A stretch of 64,000 nt of DNA. It comes from an uncultured Bacilli bacterium. GTDB lineage: Bacteria; Bacillota_I; Bacilli_A; RF39; UBA660. The notes beneath the pieces were generated by a model. That model did not search any database, had not been told where the DNA came from, and saw nothing but the letters and a program-made list of their open reading frames with translations. A program made the translations under genes and the position numbers. Below, piece after piece: positions 28,883 through 36,417 of the stretch (position 1 is its first letter; every line of letters begins with the position of its first letter). Location of the stretch: assembly GCA_934167825.1 (NCBI GenBank), contig CAKPLY010000003.1:62001-126000 (forward strand). The letters are read 5' to 3'.

Positions 28883-29578
28883 TTAAAATCCTTCGTTATG
28901 ATAAGTTCCTTTTTCATAATCTTTTACTAGTCTACCTTCTTCGATTACTATTACTCTTTTATTCATTTTTTTTACTATTTCTAAATCGTGTGTTGCCATA
29001 ATTATTGTTGTGCCAAGTTCATTGATTTGTTCTAAGACTTTCATAATTTCCATTGATGTTATTGGGTCTAAGTTTCCTGTTGGCTCATCACATATTAATA
29101 ATTTTGGATGATTTACTATTGCTCTTGCTATTACTACTCTTTGTTGCTCACCACCTGATAATTGGTCAGGGTATTGTCTTACTTTATTTTTAAGTCCTAC
29201 TAATTCTAGAACTTCCATTACTCTTTTATATATTTGTTTTTTATCGTACGCAAATACTTCCATAGCAAATGCTACATTTTCAAATACTGTTAATTTAGGT
29301 AATAGTTTAAAATCTTGGAATACTACTCCTAACTTTCTTCTTAACAGGTATACTTTTCTGTTTTTTAATTTGGCTACATTAATTCCTCCAATTATTATTG
29401 AACCGTGGTCTGGTTTTTCTTCACGATATAACATTTTAATTAATGTGCTTTTTCCACTTCCTGATGCTCCTATTACAAAGACAAATTCTCCTTTTGATAT
29501 TCCAAGGTTTAAGTTATATAGAGCAACTGTTCCTGTTTTATATGTTTTTTGTACATCACTTATTCTTATTAAATCCAT
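28883..29578 (-). CDS. ftsE: Cell division ATP-binding protein FtsE
   Basis: ATPase that drives FtsX, 231 residues. Walker A GASGSGKSTLIKML is near residues 37-50, signature LSGGEQQRVVIARAI, Walker B LLICDEPTGNLD and switch His in IIMATHDLEIV. It opens with DLIRISDVQKTYKTGTVALY, typical of FtsE. GGCGG precedes the ATG. An extended -10 TGATATAAT lies just upstream. Confidence 0.97.
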   Translation of the reverse strand: MDLIRISDVQKTYKTGTVALYNLNLGISKGEFVFVIGASGSGKSTLIKMLYREEKPDHGSIIIGGINVAKLKNRKVYLLRRKLGVVFQDFKLLPKLTVFENVAFAMEVFAYDKKQIYKRVMEVLELVGLKNKVRQYPDQLSGGEQQRVVIARAIVNHPKLLICDEPTGNLDPITSMEIMKVLEQINELGTTIIMATHDLEIVKKMNKRVIVIEEGRLVKDYEKGTYHNEGF

Positions 29579-29600
29579 AATATACCGCCTTACTTTTTCT

Positions 29601-29609
29601 ATTATATCA
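29601..29609 (-). promoter_or_regulatory. Extended -10 promoter element of ftsEX
   Basis: TGATATAAT on the minus strand, about 23 bases before the ftsE ATG. No good -35 stands 17 bases upstream, so recognition would depend on the TGn extension. Confidence 0.45.
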
Positions 29610-29662
29610 CTTTATTTATTACATTAAAATATTTTTTTGGTATTTTACATATTTTAACATAT

Positions 29663-30577
29663 TTATATTTCTCCACTTGCTTCATACGAATCTGTTATTA
29701 GAAAGAATGCTTCTTTATCTATTTTCTTTACTATTTCTTTTAAGTTAAAATATTCTTTCGTTGGTATTACACACATAAGCATTTTTTTCTTGTCGTTATT
29801 TTTTCCGCCCTTGACATTAAATACTGTTACGCCATGATTTAGTTTTTTTAAGATATATTCTTTCATTTCTTTGTCTTTGTCTGTTATTATATAAAATGTT
29901 TTATTATCATGAATTCCAAGCATTACTTTATCTGTTATTACTGAAGCAATATATAATGCTATTATTGCATAGATTGTTCTAGGTAATCCAAATACAAAGT
30001 AACCTACTGCCAAAACGAGACTATTTACTACTAAGCTAGATTTTCCTATGGAGATTTTTTTGTATTTATTTAACACTTGATATAGTATATTGAATCCTCC
30101 AACAGTAAAACCTGTTTTCATAATTAATCCTGTTGCAAGACCATATAGTACTCCGCCATAAAGTGAAATTAATAAAAGACTTGTACTTTCAATATTAAGA
30201 AATGGTACCATCAATGATGTTACTTTCATAAATAGTGGATACAAAATAGTTCCTAAAACACTTCTTAATGTATTTTTAAATCCTAAAAATATTAAACTTA
30301 CTATAAGTAATAATAGAGATACTACAAATACAAATTTACTTGGTTCTATTCCATACAAGTAATCTATACTTACCGCAAGTCCTGTTGCTCCTCCGGTTAC
30401 AATGTCGTATTTATCAAAGAAAACATTAAAGACAAGCGCAGATAAAAAACATCCTAGTATAAACATGCCATAACGTTCTGGAGCATCTTTTTTTCTTATA
30501 TCATTTAATATACCATCTATATCTAATGCTTCTTTTAGATTTTGTTTTTTAAAGAAATCTTTAGACATAGGATTCAT
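29663..30577 (-). CDS. YitT-family membrane protein with C-terminal DUF2179 domain (copy 2)
   Basis: Membrane protein of 304 residues in the YitT group. Five or six hydrophobic segments fill residues 38-215 (GCFLSALVFNVFFDKYDIVT, GGATGLAVSI), followed by a soluble C-terminal domain from about 218 with FYIITDKDKEMKEYILKKL and GVTVFNVKGG, the DUF2179 hallmarks. The molecular function of the family is not known. It overlaps the related gene upstream by 17 bases, so the pair arose by tandem duplication and may form a hetero-oligomer (inference). Confidence 0.9.
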   Translation of the reverse strand: MNPMSKDFFKKQNLKEALDIDGILNDIRKKDAPERYGMFILGCFLSALVFNVFFDKYDIVTGGATGLAVSIDYLYGIEPSKFVFVVSLLLLIVSLIFLGFKNTLRSVLGTILYPLFMKVTSLMVPFLNIESTSLLLISLYGGVLYGLATGLIMKTGFTVGGFNILYQVLNKYKKISIGKSSLVVNSLVLAVGYFVFGLPRTIYAIIALYIASVITDKVMLGIHDNKTFYIITDKDKEMKEYILKKLNHGVTVFNVKGGKNNDKKKMLMCVIPTKEYFNLKEIVKKIDKEAFFLITDSYEASGEI

Positions 30578-31457
30578 CTTCTTTCTTTATTACTTCGTAT
30601 GCATCACATACTAAGAAGAATGCTTCTTTGTCAATTGATTTAATACCTTCCTTAACTAGAAAGTAGTTTCTTGTTGGTACTACTGCCATTAAAAGTAGGT
30701 GTTTATCGTTAGTATATCCTCCCTTTACATTAAGTAGAGTTACTCCGGCATTGTTTACTTTTAATAAGAATTCTCTTACTTCATCTTCTTTATCTGTTAC
30801 TATATAGAATGCTTTACTTTGGCTAATTCCTAATATTACTTTGTCTGTTAGATTGCTTACTATATATAATATAATTAAACCATATAAGACTGTTTCCCAA
30901 GTGTATACGAGTCTTGCTGATAATACTACAAGTCCATCAACCATTGTCATTGATGTTCCTATGCTTATTTTTGTGTACTTTGATATTATTTGATTTATTA
31001 TATCTGTTCCTCCACCTGTAAAACCATTTTTAAATATTATGCCATATCCTAATCCGGTTAATACTGCACCAATTACTGCTATTACAATTAATTCTAGACC
31101 GTCAAAATTAAAGTATGGAATTAATGGTTTCGTTAAATAGACAAATATTGGTAGTACTATTGCTCCTACTATTGAGTTTTTTGTTTTTTCTTTTCCAAGT
31201 AAGAAATAACTTAATACTAAAAGTCCTATATTTATTATTAGTATTAGTTTTGAAGGTTCCATGTATTTTTGAAGCACAATAGAAAGTCCTGTTATTCCTA
31301 TACATACTAAATTATATTGTAAAAAGAATACGTTAAATGCAAATGCTGCGATAAAGCAACCTGCAATTAACCATAAATATCTACTTATTATTTCCTTTCT
31401 ATCTATTTCGTTAATTATGTCGTCTAGTTCTTTCTTACTTTTCTTTTTAAAAAACAT
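30561..31457 (-). CDS. YitT-family membrane protein with C-terminal DUF2179 domain (copy 1)
   Basis: Paralog of the next gene, 298 residues, with the same plan: a cytoplasmic N-terminus, membrane segments about 26-210 (YNLVCIGITGLSIVLQ, GFTGGGTDIINQIIS) and a soluble DUF2179 domain (FYIVTDKEDEVREFLL, GVTLLNVKGGYTND). The ATG at 31457 is chosen because AAGGAG lies nine bases upstream; a TTG at 31466 abuts that site. The binding site is made of the last codons of prfB (ending AGG AGT TGA), so the two genes are coupled. Confidence 0.9.
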   Translation of the reverse strand: MFFKKKSKKELDDIINEIDRKEIISRYLWLIAGCFIAAFAFNVFFLQYNLVCIGITGLSIVLQKYMEPSKLILIINIGLLVLSYFLLGKEKTKNSIVGAIVLPIFVYLTKPLIPYFNFDGLELIVIAVIGAVLTGLGYGIIFKNGFTGGGTDIINQIISKYTKISIGTSMTMVDGLVVLSARLVYTWETVLYGLIILYIVSNLTDKVILGISQSKAFYIVTDKEDEVREFLLKVNNAGVTLLNVKGGYTNDKHLLLMAVVPTRNYFLVKEGIKSIDKEAFFLVCDAYEVIKKEDESYV

Positions 31458-31462
31458 TTTTG

Positions 31463-32546
31463 TCAACTCCTTAATCCTTTTTCTATTAGTTCATCTAATT
31501 CTCCATCTAATATTCCAGAGACATTACTTGTTTCATACCCGCTATCGTTATCTTTTACCATTGTATATGGACACATTACGTAACTTCGTTTAGCATTACC
31601 AAAACTTATTGAAGTATTATCTTTTAAATCATCTAGTTCTTCTTTCTTCTTTTCTAATTCTAATAATTTTAATTTATTCTTTAATATATTTAGTGCTATT
31701 TCTTTATTTTTGATTTGGCTTCTTTCATTTTGGCATGTTACTACTATTTTAGTTGGGATGTGAGTTATTCTTACTGCAGAGTCTGTTGTATTAACTCCTT
31801 GTCCACCCGGTCCACTACTTCTATAGATATCTACTTTTATATCTTTATCATCAATTACTATATCTACTTTATCATTTAACTCTGGTATTACTACTACTGA
31901 TGCAAAAGATGTATGGCGGCGTTTATTTGAATCAAATGGACTTATTCTTACTAATCGATGAATTCCTTGTTCGTTTTTAAGATATCCATAGGCATTTGTT
32001 CCTTTTACTAACATACTTATACTTTTATACCCTACTTCATCACCATATTCTTTATCTAATAATGTAACTTCATAATTATTTTTAGTTAGATATCTTGTAT
32101 ACATTCTGTATAACATATCTACCCAGTCACAGGCTTCAGTTCCTCCAGCACCAGAATGAAGTTCTAATATGCAATTTAAGTTATCATATTTGCCACTTAA
32201 ATATGTTTCCATTTCGAGTTTTTCTAGTGATACTTTTATTATGTCTATATCTTTTGTTATTTCTTCCATTAGTTCAATATCATTTTCTACTAAGTCGATG
32301 TACTCTATATTTGATTCTATTTTATTCTTGATATTAGTTACTTTATCTATTGTTGTTTTTAAGTTGTTTACTTTTTTTACTGTTTCATTTGCGTTATCAA
32401 CATCATTCCAAAAGGTAGGACTATTCATTTCTTTTAGAAGTTCACTTTGTTCTTTTATTTTTTTATCTAATTCAAAGAGACCTCCATATTTCGTTTATTT
32501 TATTTAATAAATCATTATATATTTCTTTTGTTTCTCTTAATTCCAT
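31463..32546 (-). CDS. prfB: Peptide chain release factor 2, expressed through a programmed +1 frameshift
   Basis: RF2 ends translation at UGA and UAA. The main frame (321 codons from 32428) lacks the N-terminus. A second frame begins at ATG 32546 and runs 24 codons to CTT TGA (32477-32472), preceded by GGAGG (32485-32481), the Shine-Dalgarno-like stimulator of the classic RF2 shift. Skipping one T at the TGA joins the frames into a 360-residue protein of normal length. The catalytic GGQ is in SSGPGGQGVNTTDSAVR and the stop-recognition tripeptide SPF in VRISPFDSNKRRHT. The gene itself ends in TGA. Autoregulation works by RF2 scarcity favouring the shift. Confidence 0.96.
32472..32485 (-). promoter_or_regulatory. 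Programmed +1 frameshift site of prfB
   Basis: Minus strand reads GGAGG TCT CTT TGA A. The slippery CTT followed by the in-frame TGA is conserved in RF2 genes, and GGAGG three bases before CTT acts as the internal Shine-Dalgarno that promotes the shift. Confidence 0.93.
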
Positions 32547-32572
32547 GGTATCACTCTTTTCTTGTTATTATA

Positions 32573-32581
32573 ATTATATCA
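32573..32581 (-). promoter_or_regulatory. Extended -10 promoter element of prfB
   Basis: TGATATAAT on the minus strand, 26 bases before the prfB ATG. The -35 region is poor. Confidence 0.45.
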
Positions 32582-32606
32582 AAAAAGTTTAAAAATATCT
32601 ACTAAT

Positions 32607-32643
32607 CTAATTTTAAAACTTCACAAGTGTTCTCATGAAGTTT
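32607..32643 (-). terminator. Probable terminator after the repeat protein gene
   Basis: Minus strand: AAACTTCA (32643-32636), 12-base loop, TGAAGTTT (32623-32616), then TAAAATTAG. The first arm contains part of the TAA stop of the gene (32644-32642). The U-tract is interrupted, so strength is uncertain. Confidence 0.55.
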
Positions 32644-34375
32644 AATTTATTGTTTCACTGTATACTACTAATGTTCCTACAAAAACACTGTCTTGATAAT
32701 CATTTGTTATATCTAGGTAATCTATCCATATTCCAAGGTCTACTTCTACTTTTTCACCTTGTCTTATTTTATCTGTATATAATATGTATGTTTCGTTTTT
32801 TATTTTTACGTTACCTTCTAGGATAGTACCAATTGGTAATACATTTTTAAATGTTTGATTTTCTAGATATGTTGTTCCTGCGACAATATTATATCTTAAA
32901 TATTTAGGACTTAGTGCTACTTTAGCATATTTTTTATAGTCATCACTTATTTCTATTGCAATATGATATTTAACATCTTCTTCGCCACGATTTTCAATAG
33001 TTATATGATTTTTTGTTACTGACTCAGTTTTCTCGTCATCATCTTTATCATCACTTGAAGAAGCAATATTACCATCTCTATCATAAGTTATGCTATCTGT
33101 TTTTACTACTCTATATCCATTTTTATCAATTATTATAGAATTACCGTCTTCAAGGTTTATTATTATAGTACCATCTTTTGTAGTTCTATTTGATATTTCT
33201 TTTACTAATTTAACATCATCCTTGATATTATTATCTTTATATTTTATGTCACTATTTTCATATACATAAGAGTATGTACCATCTTTGTTTTCTATTAATG
33301 CTCCACCATTATCTAGATATGTTACTTTCTTTTCATCGGCTGTAAATCTTGTTTTTGTAGAGTTTGCATAAATTGTTTCAATAATTTCTATTACTCTATC
33401 AGCGGTATATATAATATCTTTACTTTGTCTTACCATTATGCTCTCGCCGTCTTTAATTATTTCTGCTGAACCATCTGTGTAATATATTATTTTACTTCCA
33501 TCTTTTAAGTTTTCTTCTTTTCTTATAGTTGCTTCATTATCATTATGGAAAGTCATTGAAGTTAAATCAACGTCTTTTGAATCTCTTACAACATATGTTT
33601 TGTTATCACATACTATTTTTATTGTACTATCTTCATAATTTGTTATATTGCAATTATTTGTTTTACTACTATTTAATTCTTTGCTAACTCCGCTTGGTGT
33701 AACTATTTTAAATCTATCGTTTTCTATAACTACATTGTCGCTATTTCTTACAAATATATATACATTTTCTTCTTCATTATATATGTAACAAGAATTATCA
33801 CTATAATATATTACCTTCGTGTTATCTTTTAAAGTGATTTCTTTTGTTATTTTTATTTCTTTAGTATTTGCGCCACGAAGTAGTATACCATCATCATTTA
33901 TTCCATAACTATTGTTTTCTAAAGATGAAATTCTTATTATTGTGCCATTGTTTCTTATTAATAATGCTGAACCATCACTGAAATATATTATATGTCCTCT
34001 TTTAGTGTCTTTTTCCTTTGTCTTTAATATAACTCCTTCTTTTAATCCAATGTTACCATATCTTGAATAAAATTCTAAGTTTGCTTTTCCGCCGGTAGTA
34101 GGCACTAATTCACTTGAGTTTATACTACTTCCATTTTTTCCAAAGTCTACTACTACATTGGGTAAGTTAGTTACTACTTTGGAAGTGTCTTTTATGTTAA
34201 TAATTGCATAATATATAGCAATTACTGCGGTTATAAGGGCAAGAAGTGCTAATAATAGTATTATAAGTCGTTTATTCTTTTTTAGAAATATGAGGAATGG
34301 ACCATCAGTTACTTCTTCTTCAAGAACTATTTTATCTTTTTTTTGCTTTTTAAAGTCGAATATGTTTGTTCTCAT
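32642..34375 (-). CDS. Membrane-anchored protein with repeated beta motifs, in the SipW/TasA-like operon
   Basis: I do not recognise the family. The 577-residue product has a charged cytoplasmic N-terminus, one transmembrane helix near residues 36-58 (LIILLLALLALITAVIAIYY) and a large extracytoplasmic part. The latter holds at least five copies of a short beta motif of the form (V/I)-I-Y-(Y/F)-x-D-(G/N)-S-x-x-(I/L): YFSDGSALLI, YYSDNSCYIY, YYTDGSAEII, YLDNGGALIE and NLEDGNSIII, spaced 45-90 residues. A Ser/Asp-rich linker (SSSDDKDDDEK) precedes a C-terminal domain (ITIENRGEEDVKYHIAIEIS) resembling the later strands of the TasA-like neighbour. ATG 34375 is chosen over one 12 bases upstream because of Shine-Dalgarno spacing. 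A surface or fibre-associated role is inference from context. Confidence 0.7.
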   Translation of the reverse strand: MRTNIFDFKKQKKDKIVLEEEVTDGPFLIFLKKNKRLIILLLALLALITAVIAIYYAIINIKDTSKVVTNLPNVVVDFGKNGSSINSSELVPTTGGKANLEFYSRYGNIGLKEGVILKTKEKDTKRGHIIYFSDGSALLIRNNGTIIRISSLENNSYGINDDGILLRGANTKEIKITKEITLKDNTKVIYYSDNSCYIYNEEENVYIFVRNSDNVVIENDRFKIVTPSGVSKELNSSKTNNCNITNYEDSTIKIVCDNKTYVVRDSKDVDLTSMTFHNDNEATIRKEENLKDGSKIIYYTDGSAEIIKDGESIMVRQSKDIIYTADRVIEIIETIYANSTKTRFTADEKKVTYLDNGGALIENKDGTYSYVYENSDIKYKDNNIKDDVKLVKEISNRTTKDGTIIINLEDGNSIIIDKNGYRVVKTDSITYDRDGNIASSSDDKDDDEKTESVTKNHITIENRGEEDVKYHIAIEISDDYKKYAKVALSPKYLRYNIVAGTTYLENQTFKNVLPIGTILEGNVKIKNETYILYTDKIRQGEKVEVDLGIWIDYLDITNDYQDSVFVGTLVVYSETIN

Positions 34376-34396
34376 TATTAGCACCATCCTTTCTTT

Positions 34397-35044
34397 TTAT
34401 TTAATAGTTAATGTTTTTGTTTTCTTTTTTCCAACTGTTTTTATCAACTTAACGATATCATAAGATAATATTGCAAGACATGGTATTAATATTACTATAA
34501 TCCATCCACCTTGTGTTGCTAAGAATCTTTGAATATATCCTAGTTTTGGTATTTTAAATATTACTTTTCCTAATACGTTTGCACCTTTAACATGGGTAAA
34601 GTCTGGAGCGTTATTGTTGTCTCCTTTTGTTTCATATTCATATTCTCCTGTTGTTTGGTCGATAAATATATTTTTTATTCTGTGTGTTATTGTTATGCCA
34701 GGGAATCTTGGGTCTGTTGATATAAAGGTAATTATATCTCCTTCTTTTAATTCACTAAGTTCAACTTTCTTTGTTATAACAACATCATTTACTGGTATTG
34801 TTGGAATCATACTGGCAGTTAATACTACATAAGCATTGTATTTATTATCGGGTACTTCGCCACGTGATTCTTTTATTTTAGTATCTACTACATATACTAG
34901 TAATGTTACTCCAATTAAAAGTAATATAATAAATATAGCATAAGATATTACACTCAATAAAAATTTTAGGGGGTTTTCTTTTTTCTTTGTTATTTTAACT
35001 TTATAGTGTTTTGCACTTCCAAACAAATTATTCTTTTCTTCCAT
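34397..35044 (-). CDS. sipW: SipW-type signal peptidase I
   Basis: Membrane serine protease that removes signal peptides, 215 residues. Helices lie at about 27-51 and near the C-terminus (about 179-200), the two-helix layout of the ER/archaeal-type (S26B) enzymes. The nucleophile is Ser in VLTASMIPT, and the box where bacterial type I enzymes carry Lys instead has His in FPGITITHRI, the SipW hallmark. Further on is GDNNNAPDFTHVKG. In Bacillus, SipW processes TasA and TapA; here it lies between a TasA-like gene and a repeat protein gene. The gene was probably meant for these two substrates (inference). Confidence 0.92.
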   Translation of the reverse strand: MEEKNNLFGSAKHYKVKITKKKENPLKFLLSVISYAIFIILLLIGVTLLVYVVDTKIKESRGEVPDNKYNAYVVLTASMIPTIPVNDVVITKKVELSELKEGDIITFISTDPRFPGITITHRIKNIFIDQTTGEYEYETKGDNNNAPDFTHVKGANVLGKVIFKIPKLGYIQRFLATQGGWIIVILIPCLAILSYDIVKLIKTVGKKKTKTLTIK

Positions 35045-35058
35045 TTTTTATTACCTCT

Positions 35059-35613
35059 TTAATATCCATATTGTTTTGACCTTATTACTATTCTTCCTGA
35101 CAATTTATTTCCTTGTTCACCACTTTGGTCTTCTGGAGTTTCTTGCAACCAAATAATCAAAACATACTTTCTCGTTTCGTTTTCTTTATAATATAGGTTA
35201 TCTATTAAGTTTACCATTCCCTGATTTATGTATCCTGTTGATAATTTTTCTCCATCACCAGTATATAGTGCAAACTTTATTGTGTTATTTGAAAAAGTAT
35301 TTTTGGATACTTCAAAATTAATTGAGACATTTTGCTCTAACGTACCTTCACTACTTACTACAAAACTATTTTTGTAAACATCTTTTGTTTCATCAAAACT
35401 TGGTTCTGGAATTGGGTATAAAGTGTTTGCTATTACATCATTTCCTTTGACATAGTTTATTGATAGATTACCTGCATATACTCTTGTTGAATCTTTTTTG
35501 GCTCTATTTGCTAACATGAAAAAAGAATATGTTATACCTATACCAATTATAAAAATTACTACTAAATATGCTATTACTATAATTTTTTGCTTCTTAGTTA
35601 TATTTATATTCAT
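35059..35613 (-). CDS. TasA/camelysin-like secreted protein
   Basis: Probable SipW substrate of 184 residues. It has a basic N-terminus and a hydrophobic segment at about residues 11-33 (IIVIAYLVVIFIIGIGITYS), followed by the pattern ANRAKKDSTRVYAGNLSINY. This corresponds to the T/S-AG-x-L-x-I start of mature TasA and camelysin proteins. The rest is predicted beta-rich (LEQNVSINFEVSKN, YVLIIWLQETPE). In Bacillus the homologs form extracellular fibres of the biofilm matrix. Similarity is by pattern only, so confidence is moderate. It is the first gene of the three-gene unit. Confidence 0.72.
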   Translation of the reverse strand: MNINITKKQKIIVIAYLVVIFIIGIGITYSFFMLANRAKKDSTRVYAGNLSINYVKGNDVIANTLYPIPEPSFDETKDVYKNSFVVSSEGTLEQNVSINFEVSKNTFSNNTIKFALYTGDGEKLSTGYINQGMVNLIDNLYYKENETRKYVLIIWLQETPEDQSGEQGNKLSGRIVIRSKQYGY

Positions 35614-35638
35614 ATTTTTTTACCTTTCTCTTATTATA

Positions 35639-35667
35639 ATGATAACAAAAAATGATGAAAAAATCAA
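35639..35667 (-). promoter_or_regulatory. Promoter of the TasA-like/SipW operon
   Basis: Minus strand: -35 TTGATT (35667-35662), 17-base spacer, -10 TATCAT (35644-35639), followed by AAAGG ahead of the ATG. Confidence 0.6.
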
Positions 35668-35748
35668 TACTAGGAATTTAGATTATAAATAAATTTTTTT
35701 GAATCTCAATACCTATATTTTTATGTAGAGATTTCTTATTGTTATGTT

Positions 35749-35773
35749 TAACGTTGCATATTTGGCAACGTTA
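35749..35773. repeat. 25-base inverted repeat, copy 1
   Basis: Perfect 9-base arms TAACGTTGC and GCAACGTTA flank the 7-base spacer ATATTTG. The second copy at 35932-35956 differs by one base. It lies 82 bases upstream of the -35 of the TasA-like gene. It may be an operator or a leader hairpin. Confidence 0.75.
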
Positions 35774-35931
35774 TATTTTGTAACTTATTATTTTAATGGT
35801 TTTTTCTTTAATCATACTATTTTTTTTCTCCCTTCATAATATATATTCCATATTAAGGTCCAAAAGTCTCCTTTTTTTTGAAATTTTTTTTTTTTTACTG
35901 ATTATAACAATTATGTGATAAGAAAATTAAA
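35774..35931. other. Gene-free stretch between the two inverted repeats
   Basis: The whole gap between the TasA-like gene and gtrA (35614-36002, 389 bases) has no convincing gene. Between the two inverted repeats it holds an extended -10 TGTTATAAT on the minus strand (35909-35901), a run of about 13 T (35884-35896) and an orphan ribosome-binding-like AAGGAGA near 35870 with only 5-14 codon frames behind it. A short RNA or long leader for the TasA-like operon is possible. Confidence 0.4.
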
Positions 35932-35956
35932 TAACGTTGCACATTTGGCAACGTTA
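35932..35956. repeat. 25-base inverted repeat, copy 2
   Basis: Arms TAACGTTGC and GCAACGTTA with spacer ACATTTG; one base differs from copy 1, which starts 183 bases to the left. It lies 46 bases after the gtrA stop and a few bases upstream of the promoter-like element at 35901-35909. Confidence 0.75.
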
Positions 35957-36002
35957 CATTATGTCTACCATACCTGTTATATTTACTATATCTATTTTTT
36001 TA

Positions 36003-36416
36003 TTATATCTTCTCTATTAGTAATTTCATTACTATAAAGTTTATTAACATAGTAAATGGTGTTATTATTATTTTAGATATTATATTTACATATTTTATTA
36101 CTAGTTTAATGTCAAGTGATGTCAAGTAATTTTTTAATGATAGTATTGCTAGGGATGCAAGATAGATTAGAATTAATTGATATACTATATAGATTATATA
36201 TTTTAGTTTTAAATTTATTTTACTGTTATTTACAAATATTTTTCTTGTGGATACTAAAAAGACAAATGATACTCCTACTAGGGAACTAATCATATTTGAT
36301 ATATCAACATTTAATTTTATAATACTTGATAAAGTTAAATATATAAGTACATCGATTAACCAACCGATACCTGATACTCCAACGAATTTTAAAATATCTA
36401 TTATTATTTTTTTCAT
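36003..36416 (-). CDS. GtrA-family membrane protein
   Basis: Small four-helix membrane protein (137 residues) of the GtrA/DPMS family, which supports flipping of undecaprenyl-phosphate-linked sugars or cell-surface glycosylation. Helices lie near 6-28, 36-58, 70-95 and 105-132. KFVGVSGIGWLIDVLIYLTL matches the first helix with its F-x-x-V-G-xxxxxxD pattern. It follows the predicted glycosyltransferase gene by one base, so both likely act in the same glycan pathway. Confidence 0.85.
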   Translation of the reverse strand: MKKIIIDILKFVGVSGIGWLIDVLIYLTLSSIIKLNVDISNMISSLVGVSFVFLVSTRKIFVNNSKINLKLKYIIYIVYQLILIYLASLAILSLKNYLTSLDIKLVIKYVNIISKIIITPFTMLINFIVMKLLIEKI

Positions 36417-36417
36417 A

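Noticed and set aside
31463..32428. Release factor 2 as a truncated or broken gene
   Set aside because: A second frame with a start and the conserved GGAGG-CTT-TGA site restores the full protein by programmed frameshifting.
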